Below, piece after piece: positions 11,161 to 22,887 of a DNA stretch of 46,895 nt. A model generated the notes under the pieces. It had not been told where the DNA came from. It ran no database searches and saw only the letters and a list, made by a program, of their open reading frames with translations. The translations under genes and the position numbers were made by a program. Every line of letters begins with the position of its first letter. The first letter of the stretch is position 1. This stretch comes from Candidatus Altimarinota bacterium. GTDB taxonomy: Bacteria > Patescibacteriota > Gracilibacteria > BD1-5 > UBA6164. Where the stretch lies: NCBI GenBank assembly GCA_020631485.1, contig JAHDHC010000008.1, positions 4,199-51,093 of the forward strand, in the 5' to 3' direction.

Positions 11161-11877
11161 ATGCTAGAATTATTTATTAGAGATTTTATCGATATGTTTG
11201 TAAAAAATCCAATTGCTCAAGCTTTTGGAATTTTATGAATGTGTATCATCCTCTATGGTTTTTTTCAGACTGACGATAAAAAAGCTAAAAGCATTATCGC
11301 TTTTTCAATGCTAGCATGGATCATGCATTTTTTCCTAATGGGGCTTATGACGGCAACTATTGCAACTATTATTTGATTTGTGAGAATGCTTTTGTCCTTA
11401 AAATTTCAAAAAAACAAATACGTATTTTTTGGCATTGTTGTAGTTTCTGTCGCGTTTTGATATTTGAGCTATGAATCAATGTTTCATCTCCTCCCTATAG
11501 TTGCAACGATTGCTTGAGCCTTTTCCTTCATGTTTTTTGAGAAAATACTCTTTCGATTTGCGACTCTTCTCACCACACTTATATGGCTCTATTATAATAT
11601 CAATATATGATCACTTTGATGAGTAACAAACTGAATCCTGACAGAATTCATTCTCATAATCACTATTTTGAGAATGGCCTGACGCGAAGGACATCTGCAT
11701 CATTATAAAGAAATGTTTCATGATATTATCCACAAACATAAGGACGTCGATATGTGAAATATGGTGATTATAAAGGATAGTCATAAAATCATTAAATCTG
11801 AAGGGTATTTTGGAAAAATTTTTAAAAAACTAAAAAACATCAAAGTTTCAGATTGGAAAAATAAGTTTTTTGCCTAA
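11161..11877 (+). CDS. YgjV-like inner membrane protein (copy 2)
   Basis: 238 residues. The N-terminus DFIDMFVKNPIAQAFGILG matches that of the preceding copy, and the central RMLLSLKFQKN and SLGGVTNGILTEF motifs correspond too. Unlike copy 1 it carries an extra cytosolic tail of about 60 residues, rich in H and K (GREGHLHHYKEMFHDIIHKH). It follows copy 1 after 60 bases and is followed closely by the rRNA methyltransferase gene. Function unknown. Confidence 0.75.
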
Positions 11878-11899
11878 TATGTGCTTTTAAACCCAGATT

Positions 11900-12853
11900 A
11901 TGAAGCAATTTCCAGAATATTTCACAAAACTCATTAAACAGATATATACACAAAGCGAGTATGACACAATATCAAAGTGATTCAATACTCTCAAGAGAAA
12001 GACCTGTTTTAGAGTGAATCCACTCCAAGCAAGTGAAAAAAGTGTTCTAAGGGAACTCAAAGCACATGATATAAGATTTGAAGCAAATAGTCCCCTTTTA
12101 TACTCATATAGTCTTTTAGAACTTGATGATGAAAAGAAGCTTTGGGATCTTGATCTCATAAAAAACGGAGCTATATATTTGCAGTCTCTTTCAAGTCAGA
12201 TTGTTGGGCATATAGTAGACATACAACAAGCTCAGAAAATATTAGATCTCTCAGCTGCGCCTTGATGAAAAACTTCTCATCTCGCATCTCTTCGAGACAA
12301 TACATGAGAAATAGTAGCGCTTGATAACAACGCTATTCGTATGGATAAACTCAAATTTACCCTAAAAAGACAGGGGGTAAAAAATACCCAAACTTTCAAG
12401 ATAGATGCAAGAAACTACTCAGAAATTCACATCTGACAGCTCTTTGACTGTATTGTGTTTGATGCTCCGTGCTCAGCAGAATGACGAATAAATCTCAGCA
12501 AAGAAAAGACTTATAGTTTCCTCTCAGAAACCAACAATAAAAGACACTATAAACTTCAAAAACAAATACTTTCAAGCAACCTACAATTGCTCAAACAAGG
12601 CTGAGAACTTATATACTCGACCTGCACTCTTTCTCCTATAGAAAACGAAGCTATAGTCCACTTTTTACTGTGTAATTATCCTGAGTTAAAAATTATTGAA
12701 ATCGACCCAGCTGTGTTTTGAAAGCTTGATATAAAAGACGGAATAACTCACTTCTGAGATCATGCCTTTAAAAAAGAAGTATCTCTGAGTAAGAGAATAC
12801 TTCCATCTGAAAAATCTGAATGATTCTTTATAGCAAAGTTCAAAAAACTATAA
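11900..12853 (+). CDS. RsmB/NOL1/NOP2/Sun-family RNA m5C methyltransferase
   Basis: SAM-dependent cytosine-C5 methyltransferase acting on rRNA. 317 residues. SAM-binding motif I is LDLSAAPGGKTSHLA (about 116-129); the two cysteines of the mechanism are C191 in FDAPCSAEGR (release) and C242 in STCTLSPIENE (the nucleophile). The N-terminus carries the short substrate-binding region (FRVNPLQAS) without a NusB-like domain, so it is closer to RsmF/YebU-type proteins than full RsmB. Its TAA overlaps the TAG of the converging exchanger gene by 6 bases. Confidence 0.9.
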
Positions 12854-13804
12854 TTGGCTCACAAGAAAGCCTAGATAGCTTAAATACAGAATAACAAAAA
12901 ATACTCATTCGATTTTCGTAATTTTTTTGAGAGTCAAAATATAGGCTGTTACGAGGAGTAAAAGTGTTGCAAGAGCATTCACAAGTAAGTCAGCATTGAT
13001 TCATTCATATGCTTGTATAGGAAAAAATAGACTTGTTGCTCATCAGATCCACAATACATTAAAGAGGTTTGAACCAACGACTCCTCCAATAGCCATATCT
13101 GTTTTTTTCTTGAATGCAGCTATGACTGATGCTGCAAGTTCTGGAAGACTTGTTCCTATGGCCACTATAGTCACTCAGACAAAAGCTTCGGAGAGTCAAA
13201 ACTGCAATGCTATACTTACAGCACTATCAACTATCAGTTTCCCTCCCACTATGAGTCATACGAGTCATGCAAATATGTATATACTAGATTTTAGTTTTGT
13301 ATAAACTTCACTTTCAGACTCTTGAGTAGAAGTCTGTTGCCCGGAAATGGTATAAGAATAGTACATAAAACCACAAAACAAGATCAAACAGATAACTCCA
13401 TCCATTCGTGATAAAACTCCATCACTTAAAAAAACAAAAAGAAGTATAGCTATTCACGTCAGAAAGGGGATTTCTTTTTTGACAGTAGAATCGGGCATTA
13501 TGACAGGATAGACTATAGATGTCACTCAAAGTATCAAAAATATGTTTGATATATTGCTTCAGAGTATATTAGATATACTGAGGTCTGTTTTTCCATCACT
13601 TGCAGAAAGCATACTTACAACAAACTCAGGAGCAGAGGTTCCAAAACCGACTATTACTAGTCAGATAACCAGTCAAGAAATACCAAGGTTTTTTGCAAGG
13701 CTTGAGCCACCATCGACCAGAAAGTCAGCTCATTTTATCAAGAAAATAAATCAAATAATCAGAAGAACAAGATCCATAATATCTCTAGTTAAAAAATCTG
13801 ACAT
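12848..13804 (-). CDS. CaCA-family sodium/calcium exchanger
   Basis: 318 residues with about ten membrane segments, encoding cation/Ca2+ exchange across the inner membrane. The two alpha-repeats are visible: [12 protein letters not shown] near the N-terminus and [12 protein letters not shown] in the second half, each with the conserved G-T-S-x-P-E and its glutamate. [12 protein letters not shown] and [12 protein letters not shown] are the second elements of each repeat. An acidic/polar linker (TSTQESESE) lies between halves. Ion specificity cannot be read by eye; CaxA/YrbG-type proteins are the closest match. Confidence 0.9.
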
Positions 13805-13960
13805 GAGTATATGTACAATAGAGAAAAAGCAACAAGAAAAAAGAAAAATATAAAAAAATTTGCGTTTGTTATTTTTCTCATTATATAGGGTTTTATCAGG
13901 CATAAATTCCGTAAATACCAATCGGAATTTGTGTTTTTCTTTTATCTTATTTTTAGCTTT

Positions 13961-14665
13961 ATGGAATCATTCATCTCATATATATGATCATTTGATCGGT
14001 ATGATATTTTGGCACAAAGTTCATGAATCATGGGTGTTTGTATATTGCTATACGGGCTATCTCAAAAAGATGATATTAAATCGATAAAAATAGTAACGAT
14101 CAGTATGATTTTTTGGTCTATTAACTATGCTATGCTTGGCTTATTTTCAGCACTTTTAGTTACAGGAATAGGATTTTTAAGGATGTATTGCTCACTCAAA
14201 TACAAGGGGAATATCTATGCTTTTACTCTCCTTTTATGACTCATATTTCTTGCATGATACTTCAGTTTTGATGGTCAATTTATTACGCTCTTACCAGTAT
14301 TTTCCAGTGTTCTTGGGATAATAGGTTTTCAGCTCTATTCGTGAATAACTATGCGTCTTATCCTCTTATGATGATCTATGCTCTGGCTGGTATACGTGAT
14401 AGCTGTTTGAAATATTCCAGGGATTATCAATGAGGTGCTTGTACAGTGTATCATGATATCTACGATTCTCAGGATCGCATTCTGAGAAGAAGACAAAATC
14501 AGTCTGAGACAAAAAGTCAGGATTTTGCTTAGTAAAAATACCTGAAAGATGAGACCAAGGGTCGATTTTGAAAGATTTCTCATATTCAGAGATCGTAAAA
14601 GGTACCTCAATGATGACTTCACTGCAGTGTATGAGGGAGATGAAAAAATATTTCAAAAAACATAG
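13961..14665 (+). CDS. YgjV-like inner membrane protein (copy 3)
   Basis: 234 residues, clearly related to copy 2: GIMGVCILLYGLSQKDD corresponds to GILGMCIILYGFFQTDD, and FLRMYCSLKYKGN to FVRMLLSLKFQKN. The C-terminal tail of about 60 residues is basic (LRQKVRILLSKNTGKMRP). It is separated from copies 1 and 2 by the methyltransferase and the exchanger. Six UGA glycines or more are in frame. The start at 13961 is the first in-frame ATG after a long AT-rich stretch. Confidence 0.75.
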
Positions 14666-14683
14666 TTTGCTTTTTTATCTTTT

Positions 14684-14713
14684 ATAAGTATTAAATAAAT
14701 ATTGAATACTTAT
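14684..14713. repeat. inverted repeat at the start of a cysteine-rich gene
   Basis: ataagtatt (14684-14692) and aatacttat (14705-14713) are perfect inverted arms with a 12-base loop. The right arm ends one base before the ATG at 14715. It could be a weak terminator for the YgjV-like gene, an operator, or an RNA hairpin covering the start. Confidence 0.45.
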
Positions 14714-14714
14714 A

Positions 14715-14987
14715 ATGCTGAATATGAAAATTGAACTTCCACTTGGACTTGTACAAGTAAAACACGACTGAGAACCTATAACAAAAGATGCTGAAGTTTT
14801 AGCAAAGTGTTTGAAGACTGGATTTAAGGTTACTGTTATTCTTAATACAAGAAACAAAGAGAAGCTGAGAAACTGAGAGTCGGTAATGACCTGATTTAAT
14901 TGTAATGCAAGACAGAAAGACGGATTTTGTAGTTTAGGTGCTAATAGATGAAAGGAATGTCACGTCTTACCTTGAAGAGCAAAATAA
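14715..14987 (+). CDS. small cysteine-rich protein A
   Basis: 90 residues (87 if the second Met at 14724 is used), no recognised family. C32, C63, C72 and C82 follow the pattern C-x30-C-x8-C-x9-C, with GFC at residue 70-72 (CNARQKDGFC). The next gene shows the same C-x8-C with GGFC, so the two look like distant paralogues. No signal peptide or membrane segment. Four cysteines could bind a metal or form disulfides. Four UGA codons lie in frame near the C-terminus, which under the standard code would hide the cysteine motif. Confidence 0.55.
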
Positions 14988-15049
14988 ATAATTTAATTTG
15001 GCGTAACATAATGTTTCTATAAAAACTATAATCTAGATAAAATATACAA

Positions 15050-15355
15050 ATGTCATTTAGAATGTGAACCATCAGAGAAGCAATACTTCCTGAGACCGTA
15101 CAACTCAATCGTGATCCTCATTCGACCATAGATGGGAATAGATTACATCTCATATGTAAAAAATACAAACAATGGTTATCTTTTTTACTACATACAAATG
15201 GAGATATCAAAAAGAAAGATGCTATAGCGCAATGAAAGTATAGGGTACTAGAAATGAGATGTAAGTTCCAAGATACATGAGGTTTTTGTGAAAAAGACTG
15301 AGAAATGTGTCCTGTGAGAGAAGAAATAAAAACGATAATAAAGTGGAAACCCTAA
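15050..15355 (+). CDS. small cysteine-rich protein B
   Basis: 101 residues, unknown. C36, C71, C80 and C87 give C-x34-C-x8-C-x6-C with CKFQDTGGFCEKDGEMC. The N-terminal half is basic and contains KKYKQWLSFLLHTNGD. It follows protein A after 62 bases. Its TAA (15353-15355) shares bases with the TAG (15352-15354) of the converging ABC transporter gene. There is no ribosome-binding site upstream. Confidence 0.55.
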
Positions 15356-17094
15356 AATCCACTCTGTAGATCAAGCATCTGCTTGTAGAGTCCGTTTTGC
15401 TTCACAAGTTCCGCGTGATTTCCACGTTCTACTATTTTTCCACTTTCAATATAGATTATTTCATCTGCATGTTTTACTGTCTGGAGTCTGTGAGCGATGA
15501 CAATGACCGTTCTTCCCTTGAAGAGTCTTTCCATCGCTTCGGCTATTTTTTGTTCAGAGAAACTGTCTAGCGCTGAGGTAGGTTCATCAAGTATGATGAT
15601 GTGTGGATCTTTGAGAAAGATTTTTGCGATAGCAAGTCTCTGTCTCTGTCATCCACTGAGTCGAATTCCCTTCTCTCAGATCTCTGTATCGATTCATTTC
15701 TCAAACTCAAACACAAAATCGCACCCAGCATTTTTCAGTGCTTCATTGAGAGTTTTTTCTTCTACTTCGGCCTTGAGAGCATATGAAAGATTTTCACGAA
15801 TCGTTCCATCAAAGACACTTGGTTCTTGTGTGAGATAGCCTATATGCTTGTAATAACTCTTAAGAGATACATCTGCGAGTGTTTGATCATCTATCACCAC
15901 TTCTCCAGTATTTGCACGTATATATCAAGCTACCAATTTCACAAGTGTAGATTTCCCTCCTCCACTTGGTCATACTAAAGCCGTAACTTTTCATCATTTG
16001 ATTTCTAAATCAAAATTCTCAAACATAAGATTGTTGTCTTCATATCAATAATTTATATTTTTTAAGCCTATATTTCATGCTCATATCTGAAACTCCCCCC
16101 CAGTGTCATATCACTCCATCTCTGGAGTTGTATCAAAAAAATCCCAGAGTTTTTGAACTAGAGCAAATTCTTTTCAGAAATTTTTTACGAAGTCTAACAT
16201 ATTCATAAACTCTTTCTGCATCATCATTATAGCACCCGAAAGTGCAGCTATAATCGATAGAGAAAGATTTCCATCAAAGTATAATTGTGAAAAATAGAAA
16301 AAAGAACCACATAATAGTATCATAACTATACCATTACCTATAAAAAAGAATGGTACAAGAAATACAGCCATTTTTTTGTTGTAGTATATTTGCTTCTCAT
16401 GATTTTCATGAAGTCGATCAATCTCAGTTCCGATTTTTTGTGACTGTAAAATTTCCATTTTTGACATAATGATCTTTACCATTCATCTCGACCAGTCGTT
16501 TGAGAGCTCAATCCTTTTTTTACGAATATCAACAATTTTTACATTAACCAAGTATCAGAGCATTTGTCCTACAAGTAGCAGAAAAACAAATAATATCATG
16601 AGTTTTGCATCTACTTGAAACAAAAAATATATTCATAGAACTATCGATATGAGCATTTGAACAACTTGCATCACTGTTCTATCAAGTAGGCCTCCCCACA
16701 TATTTATTCATCCTGATATGATAGAAATAGCTTTTCCAGTACCAATGGCTTCTAGTTTGTTGGAATCGAGTTTTACATAATTTTTTAAATATTTTTTCTC
16801 AATCGTTGAACGATAGCGATTGTATCAGTAAGCCCAACCAGTATACAATGACAAAAGGAGAACTGTAAGACAAAAAAAGTATAGAATATACTCTTTAAGT
16901 AGTGAGAAAAATAAGGATTTATCACTCAATTCAAAAGCATATACTATATCCTTTAAAAAAAATATAAATAAAACTCAAAACGATGTTTCAGCTATAAAAT
17001 ACACAACATTGAAAATTGTTATAGCTTTATTTTCTGCAATTGGAGATAAAAATCTTTTCGTTTTTTGCCAGAAGTTTTTTTGAGTTTTTTCCAT
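15352..17094 (-). CDS. ABC half-transporter (exporter type, fused membrane and ATPase domains)
   Basis: 580 residues. Residues about 1-320 form a six-helix exporter membrane domain; the C-terminal part is the nucleotide-binding domain with Walker A VGPSGGGKSTL, the Q-loop YLTQEPSVFDGTIRENL, signature IRLSGGQRQRLA, Walker B IIILDEPTSALD and the H-loop IAHRLQT. The second glycine of LSGGQ is UGA (15649-15651). It would act as a homodimer or with a partner encoded elsewhere. There is no N-terminal peptidase domain. Small cysteine-rich genes flank it on both sides. Substrate unknown; lipid, peptide or drug export are all possible. Confidence 0.93.
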
Positions 17095-17158
17095 AAATAG
17101 TTGACTTTAGTGACGAATAAACTATACATATAAAAATATATTTTTCAATATTTGACAC

Positions 17159-17401
17159 ATGATGTATTTTCCTTGCAGAGAATGAAATAATTCAAATAGA
17201 ACTGCACACAATAATGGGAGTGTGCAATATACCAGAGAAATAAAGTGAGCAGAGTGACTCGAGATTGTACTATGTCTTGCGAACTGAAAGTGACTCCCTC
17301 ATCGTGAGATAACACAAGAAAAGTGTTATTGCATACTTACAGGAAAAAAATGCAGTCAGTTTCTGGAAGCTTGAGATGAAAATAGTGAATCTGATATATA
17401 A
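17159..17401 (+). CDS. small cysteine-rich protein C
   Basis: 80 residues, unknown. C6, C39, C56, C58 and C65 occur as PCRE and EKCYCILTGKKC. The tail is acidic (GDENSESDI). The spacing of the first pair (32 residues between) and the final C-x6-C resemble proteins A and B, but general similarity is weak. It is divergent from the ABC transporter gene, starting 64 bases from it, and ends 14 bases before the converging ychF stop. Five UGA codons are in frame, so it is invisible in the standard code. Existence is supported by the open frame and pattern only. Confidence 0.45.
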
Positions 17402-17415
17402 AAATCTGATGATTC

Positions 17416-18501
17416 TTAGTTGTTAAACTTAAAGAGTAACACATCACCATCTTGCACGATGTACTCTTTTCCCTCTAAGCTGACCTTTCATGCTTCACGA
17501 GCCTTTGCCCATCATCCTTGCTCAACAATGTCTTGCCAAAAAACTCTATCAGCTTTGATAAATCATTTCTCAAAATCAGTATGTATTACTCAAGCTGCAA
17601 CTGGTGCGCTTGATCATTTTTTAATAGTCCAGGCACGTACTTCTTGTTCTCATGCAGTGAAATAGTACTCCAGCCCAAGAGCGTCATAACTCGCCCTAAT
17701 TAGATTATCAAGACCAGTTGATATAAGTCACATATCATTAAGGAATTCTTTTTTCTCTTCTTCAGTCATTTCGAGCATATCTTCTTCGAGTTTCGCGCAA
17801 ATAGGAACTACACGGGTATCAGGATTTGTAATTCAGAGGAGTTCTTTGAGCTCGGGCTCTGATGTATCCATCATATCTTCATTGACATTACATGCATAGA
17901 CAAACTTCTTATTGGTGAGCAAATGAGTATCTCTTAAGTGCTCAAGCTCTTCTTCTTCCCATGACCCATTAGAGACAAGCTCTCAAGATTCAAGGAGTTC
18001 AAGAGCCTTTTCAAGAGTGATCAGTTTCGCAGCCAGGTCTTTTTCTTTGCGAGCTTTTTTAGAATCAGAAGCTATGCGTTTTGTCAGAGTTTCAATATCT
18101 GCTAATATAAGCTCCATATTTATAACTTCGATATCACTTTTTGGATCTACTTGGCCATGTACATGAATGATATCATCATTTTCAAATATTCTTACAACTT
18201 GAAGTATCGCATCAGCCTCACGAATATTTGCGAGAAATTTGTTCCCAAGACCTTCTCCAGCACTTGCCCCTTTTACTATACCTGCTATATCGGTAAACTC
18301 GCAGCTTGCTGGGATAGTTTTTGCCCCATTTACAGCAGTACGGATCTGCTCAAGTCTCTCATCGTTGACATTTACAATCCCAACATTGGGTTCAATAGTA
18401 CAAAAGGGGAAGTTTTGTGCATCTGCAGCATAATTTTTTGTAAGAGCATTAAAGAGAGTTGATTTCCCAACATTTGGGAGTCACACGATTCAAATTTTCA
18501 T
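17416..18501 (-). CDS. ychF: YchF/OLA1-type ATPase
   Basis: Ribosome-associated P-loop NTPase of the Obg family with preference for ATP. 361 residues. G1 is [11 protein letters not shown] at residues 7-17, G3 is [10 protein letters not shown], and the NTPase G4 region reads VYACNVNED in place of the GTPase NKxD, as expected for YchF. The coiled-coil insert ([18 protein letters not shown]) and the C-terminal TGS domain ([15 protein letters not shown]) are present. Highly conserved and the length is right. Confidence 0.95.
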
Positions 18502-18559
18502 ATGTTATATTTAAAGATTATTTATATTATTTATACTATTACTGCTACGAAAAAAATGA

Positions 18560-19864
18560 TTAATACACATTTTCTACATATTGGGTATCTACTTTTATGA
18601 GATTGTTTCTTCATAAGATCTCTTTAGTAGAAAAAACACCATTTTGGATGTTGCAATAAGCATTTTCTAGACTCGAAGAGCAAATTTTTTTATATCACTG
18701 CATTGCAAGATCATCAGTCAAGAGATAATCAGCTTTTTGAGTAAGAGATTGGAAATCAGGACTGAGCGATGCGTCAAAAAGTACATGCGCTACCATGAGT
18801 CATCATGAGGTTTTTTTATTTTCGAGATAATAATTAAAAATCTCCATATTTTCCTTTAGATATGCTGTATTATTTGTCATATCTAGTATTCAAATATGTG
18901 AATCTGTAGCTCAAGCTCCATGTCAAGGAAAGTGTTTGAGGTATAGACTTATATCTGTTTCAATTGAAGCAACAATAAATGCATCTATAAGCTCTTTGTA
19001 CTTCCAAGTGTGTTTGGAAAAACTTCTTGAAAACTTGGAAATCGCTGGATTCCCATAATTGAGATCTGCTACAAGTCAGTAAGTATTGATCCCATTATCT
19101 TTGAGGCTTTTGAGTCGCGCGTAGGCCATGATCTCAAGGAACGATTTTTGTAACTGTTTTGTAGATATACTGTCATAGGCTACACCTATAGATCCAAGAC
19201 TTGGAAAATATCCATAACTCTTAGGGAAAAGCCCACGTGTTATAGCCTGATCAGTTGCGTTCATCTGCCCATAACGAGATTTTATAAAGCTTTCTCAAAG
19301 AAGTGTATCTACATGCTCTGCATTCTCAAAATCTACATATCTATTTACATATCCTCATTCTTGATCTATAAATATTTTGAGTTTTGGATTGTACTCACGT
19401 ACTGTATCGGTTATAGTTGTTATCTCATTGAGTGAAAGATCTTTTCAAGCAGTTCTAAAGATAAAAATGGATTGTGCTTTTTTTATCTGATTTTCTGAAC
19501 TCTTTAACACACTCTGATGATTTCATCATCTTGCAAATCTCAATATCAGCGAAGTGTGTGATATATATTTTTCAGACTCTCATTGCTCTACTTGACTTAT
19601 ATTTGATGAATTAGATCTTATCCCTTTAAGGATATAATCTATAAGCTCTTCATTACGAGAATTTTTCTTCTTGTAAAGCTCTCGTGCTAAATATGCATAG
19701 ATCATTTTTTGCCTGAGCTCCGAATAATCTTGTATTTTGACCTGTATCTTTGTAATTCGAGTATCTATGATTGCTTTTTTTTCTTCAGAAAGAGTAGCTG
19801 AACTATCATGAATGCGAGTGAAAATAAATACACTTATTATTAAAAAAACTATTATTTTTTTCAT
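18560..19864 (-). CDS. glycoside hydrolase family 3 (NagZ-like), secreted
   Basis: 434 residues with a signal peptide (residues 1-24, MKKIIVFLIISVFIFTRIHD then SSA). The GH3 acid/base loop LYLKHFPGHGAGATDSH closely matches NagZ KHFPGHG...DSH, with the Asp-His dyad present. LLTDDLAMQ fits the nucleophile Asp region (family S/T-D-D-x-M). ALDQ-type elements IDQEWGYVNRY support substrate binding. NagZ releases N-acetylglucosamine from peptidoglycan fragments. The residues between signature and dyad (AGAT) differ from the common DTxx. A signal peptide suggests action outside the cytoplasm. Confidence 0.75.
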
Positions 19865-19874
19865 TATCTCAGTC

Positions 19875-22559
19875 TTACTGTATTTTTTGAAGTTTTTCTT
19901 GCAACTTTTGGAGTTTCTCTTGTGCTTCAGATTTTTTGTCCATCTCGGCCCTTACAAGTGTTTCAGGTGCGTTTCTGACAAATGATTCGTTTAAGAGTTT
20001 TTTGTCCAGGATAGCTATGTATTCTTTTGTATCTTGGATCTGATCTTTGATCCTCGCTGATTCTTTCTCGGAATCAATAGCATTACTTGTATCTACATAT
20101 ACTTCTATTCATGACTTAATCACATCATACGCAAGTTGTGAAGAACTGATTTTTTTATCAATCACCGTCGTCTCCTCTGATCTCACGATTCATCAGATGA
20201 GTCAGCTTACTTTTTCTAAAAATTCTGCATTTTTATTGCGTGCATATATTTGTAGTTTGATGGTTTTGTTTGGCATGACATTGTTTTCTGCTCTGATATT
20301 TCTCACCGATTTGATGATATCTATCATCAGTTCCTTTTCTTTTTCTATGTCTATATCCCTTTCAAGAAGCACTGGTGACCAAGTACTATCAATCAAATGT
20401 CATTCATAAGCAATTCTTCCAAAAATTTCTTCTGTAACAAACGGTATGTATGGGTGCCAAAGACAAAGAAGCTTAAACAACACATAACTTATAACAGTTT
20501 CACCATGGATTGATTCTGACTTAGTGAGTTTAAACTCTTCGATAAAATAATCACAAAACTCATTTTTTGTAAATGCTTGAAGCTCGATTCCAGCTTCTGA
20601 AAAATTATAGTTTTCCATAGATTCAGTCACAAGATCATGAAGATACCTGATCCTACTAAGAATCCACTTCTCATGAAACATAAGATCATTATAGTTTTTA
20701 AGAAGGGCTTGTTCGAGCTTTTGAGTATTTTTTTCCGCTGTATCAGAAATATTTACGTGGAGGAATCTTGAAGCATTCCACAGCTTATTGATAAATATCT
20801 GATTATTTCACACATTTTCCTCATCAAATTTGAGATTGTTTCCAGGCGTATTTCCTATGACAAGTGTAAGTCTCAGAGCATCGGTCCCATAAGACTCGAT
20901 CATATCTATAGGATCAATCCCATTTCAGAGTGATTTACTCATTTTCGCTCCATGCTTGTCTCTTACAAGTCAGTGAAGATAAATCTTTTCAAATGGAGTT
21001 TGTCCTGTAAACTCATATCAGAACAAAAGCATTCTGATAACCCAGAAAAAGATAATATCATGCCCTGTTTCTAGAACCTGAGCAGGATAAAACTGTTCGT
21101 AAAGCTTACTAGTTTGCTTTTCTGCTCATATATCAAATCATAGTGTAGCAAATGGCCACAAGGCAGAAGAAAACCAAGTATCAAGAGCATCAGTATCACG
21201 AGTAAGTGTGACATCCTTACCATGCACTTCTTGGGCTTTTTGATAAGCCTCTTCTTCGGTTGCTGCGCAAAAGATCTCTCAGTCATCTGTATACCATACT
21301 GGAATCTGATGTCCCCATATCAGCTGTCTACTAATACACCAATCGTTGAGATTATAAATCCAATCCTCAAAAGTCTTGTTAAACTTCTTTGGAATGATCT
21401 CAAAATCTTTAGCTTTGTATCATGCTATTACTTTTTTTACTATTGGGTCTATTTTTACAAACCATTGAGTCGATATAATAGTCTCTATCTTTGCTCCTCA
21501 TCTTTCAGCATATCATACTCTTGAAGTATGATCTTCTACGTTTATGAGGTTTCATTTTGCTTTGAGTAGCTCAACGATGTTACTTCTCGCTGTGAGATAA
21601 TCTTGTCAGGCTAGAATTCAAGCCATTTTTGTCATCTTCCCATCTTTATCCAGAACTACAACATCGAGTGGTAAGTCATGACGTTTGGCTGTAGCAAAAT
21701 CGTTTGCATCATGTGCTGGAGTGATCTTTACAGCACCAGTTCAAAACTCCATATCTACCATCTCATCAGCAATAATTGGTATCTCTTTATTTACAATAGG
21801 AAGTATGAGTTTTTTTTGTCCTTTGATCAGTTTTTTGTATCTCTTGTCTTTAGGGTGAACAGCTACCGCGACATCTCACAAGAGTGTTTCTGGTCTTGTA
21901 GTTGCGATTACTACTTCGTTATCACTTCCAGAGACAAAATAGGTTATGTGATAAAGCTTTGTTTTTTCTTCTTTATAGATAACCTCTTGATCAGAAACAA
22001 CAGTTTTGAGATAGGGGTCGTAGTTTACCATGTATTCCCCTCTGTATATAAGTCATTTATTGTATAGATCTACAAAGGCCTTATTGACTTGCTCATTCAT
22101 GTCAGGATCAAGAGTAAATTTTTCTTTGGTCCAGTCACAGCTCGTTCACATTTTTCTAAACTGATTTTGAATCTGTCAGCTATACTCTTTGTTCCAATCC
22201 CAACAAGCATCCATAAACTCTTCTCTTGATATTGAGTGCTTTGTTTTCCCAGACTCTGCAAGCTTTTCTTCTACTTTTATCTGTGTTGAAATCCCAGCAT
22301 GATCAGTCCCAGGTAATAATAGAGTGCTATCTCATTTCATCCTGTGATAGCGAACCATTATGTCTTCTAGTGTAAGCATTAAACTGTGACCCACATGAAG
22401 TTTTGAAGTAATATTTGGTGGTGGCATAGGGATAAAATAACTGTCTCAGGTTTGAGAAGTTTGAGCTTCAAATTTCTTATTTTTTTCCCACATTTCATAG
22501 ATACTTGTTTCAAAGTCTTTTGGATTATATTTTTTTGGAAAATCGGTATTCATATACAT
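19875..22559 (-). CDS. valS: valyl-tRNA synthetase
   Basis: Class I synthetase with editing domain. About 894 residues from the ATG at 22559 (892 if the ATG at 22553 is used). [17 protein letters not shown] carries the HIGH signature (HVGH), [11 protein letters not shown] is in the editing domain, and AKMSKSLGNG is the KMSKS loop. [17 protein letters not shown] is typical of ValS. The C-terminus ends in a charged coiled coil ([16 protein letters not shown]). UGA glycines are scattered through it. It ends 10 bases before the GH3 gene. Confidence 0.96.
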
Positions 22560-22628
22560 TAATTTAAAATAACTCAAGCTAGTATACAAACAAATATAGC
22601 AATAAGAAATTTATTTTCTCAATATTAT

Positions 22629-22657
22629 TTGACACATAATAAAAATAATGATTTAAT
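22629..22657 (+). promoter_or_regulatory. sigma70-like promoter for small membrane protein
   Basis: ttgaca at 22629-22634, a 17-base spacer, then tttaat at 22652-22657, 33 bases before the ATG at 22690. It lies in the 130-base divergent region with valS. Confidence 0.5.
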
Positions 22658-22689
22658 ATATTTATCATATTATTATTAATTATTTTTAT

Positions 22690-22866
22690 ATGACACATTT
22701 TCATCTAGACTTACATGTAAATAAACACGCAGTAACTACCGTGATTCTCTCAAGTATAGCAGTTATTGGTATAACTATCTTTGAATATACGAATCTCAAC
22801 TCTGCTCTCGCATATGAAAAAGAGACAATTTACGAAACATACCAGATTCAAAAAGACGTTTACTAA
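22690..22866 (+). CDS. small membrane protein, 58 residues
   Basis: A short protein with a polar N-terminus (MTHFHLDLHVNKHAVTT), one hydrophobic segment (VILSSIAVIGITIFEY) and a charged tail (AYEKETIYETYQIQKDVY). No UGA is used. It has a plausible sigma70 promoter upstream and ends inside a perfect bidirectional terminator, both of which argue it is a real monocistronic gene. Function unknown. Confidence 0.6.
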   Translation: MTHFHLDLHVNKHAVTTVILSSIAVIGITIFEYTNLNSALAYEKETIYETYQIQKDVY

Positions 22867-22879
22867 TAAACGTCTTTTT
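22850..22879. terminator. bidirectional terminator
   Basis: Perfect inverted repeat aaaaagacgttta / taaacgtcttttt with a four-base loop, between the small membrane protein gene (+) and dnaB (-). Its left arm contains the last codons of the plus-strand gene. Confidence 0.85.
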
Positions 22880-22887
22880 ATTTTCTT

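Noticed and set aside
12996-13853. Plus-strand open frames across the exchanger gene
   Set aside because: They lie antisense to a well-supported CaCA gene and show no conserved motif.
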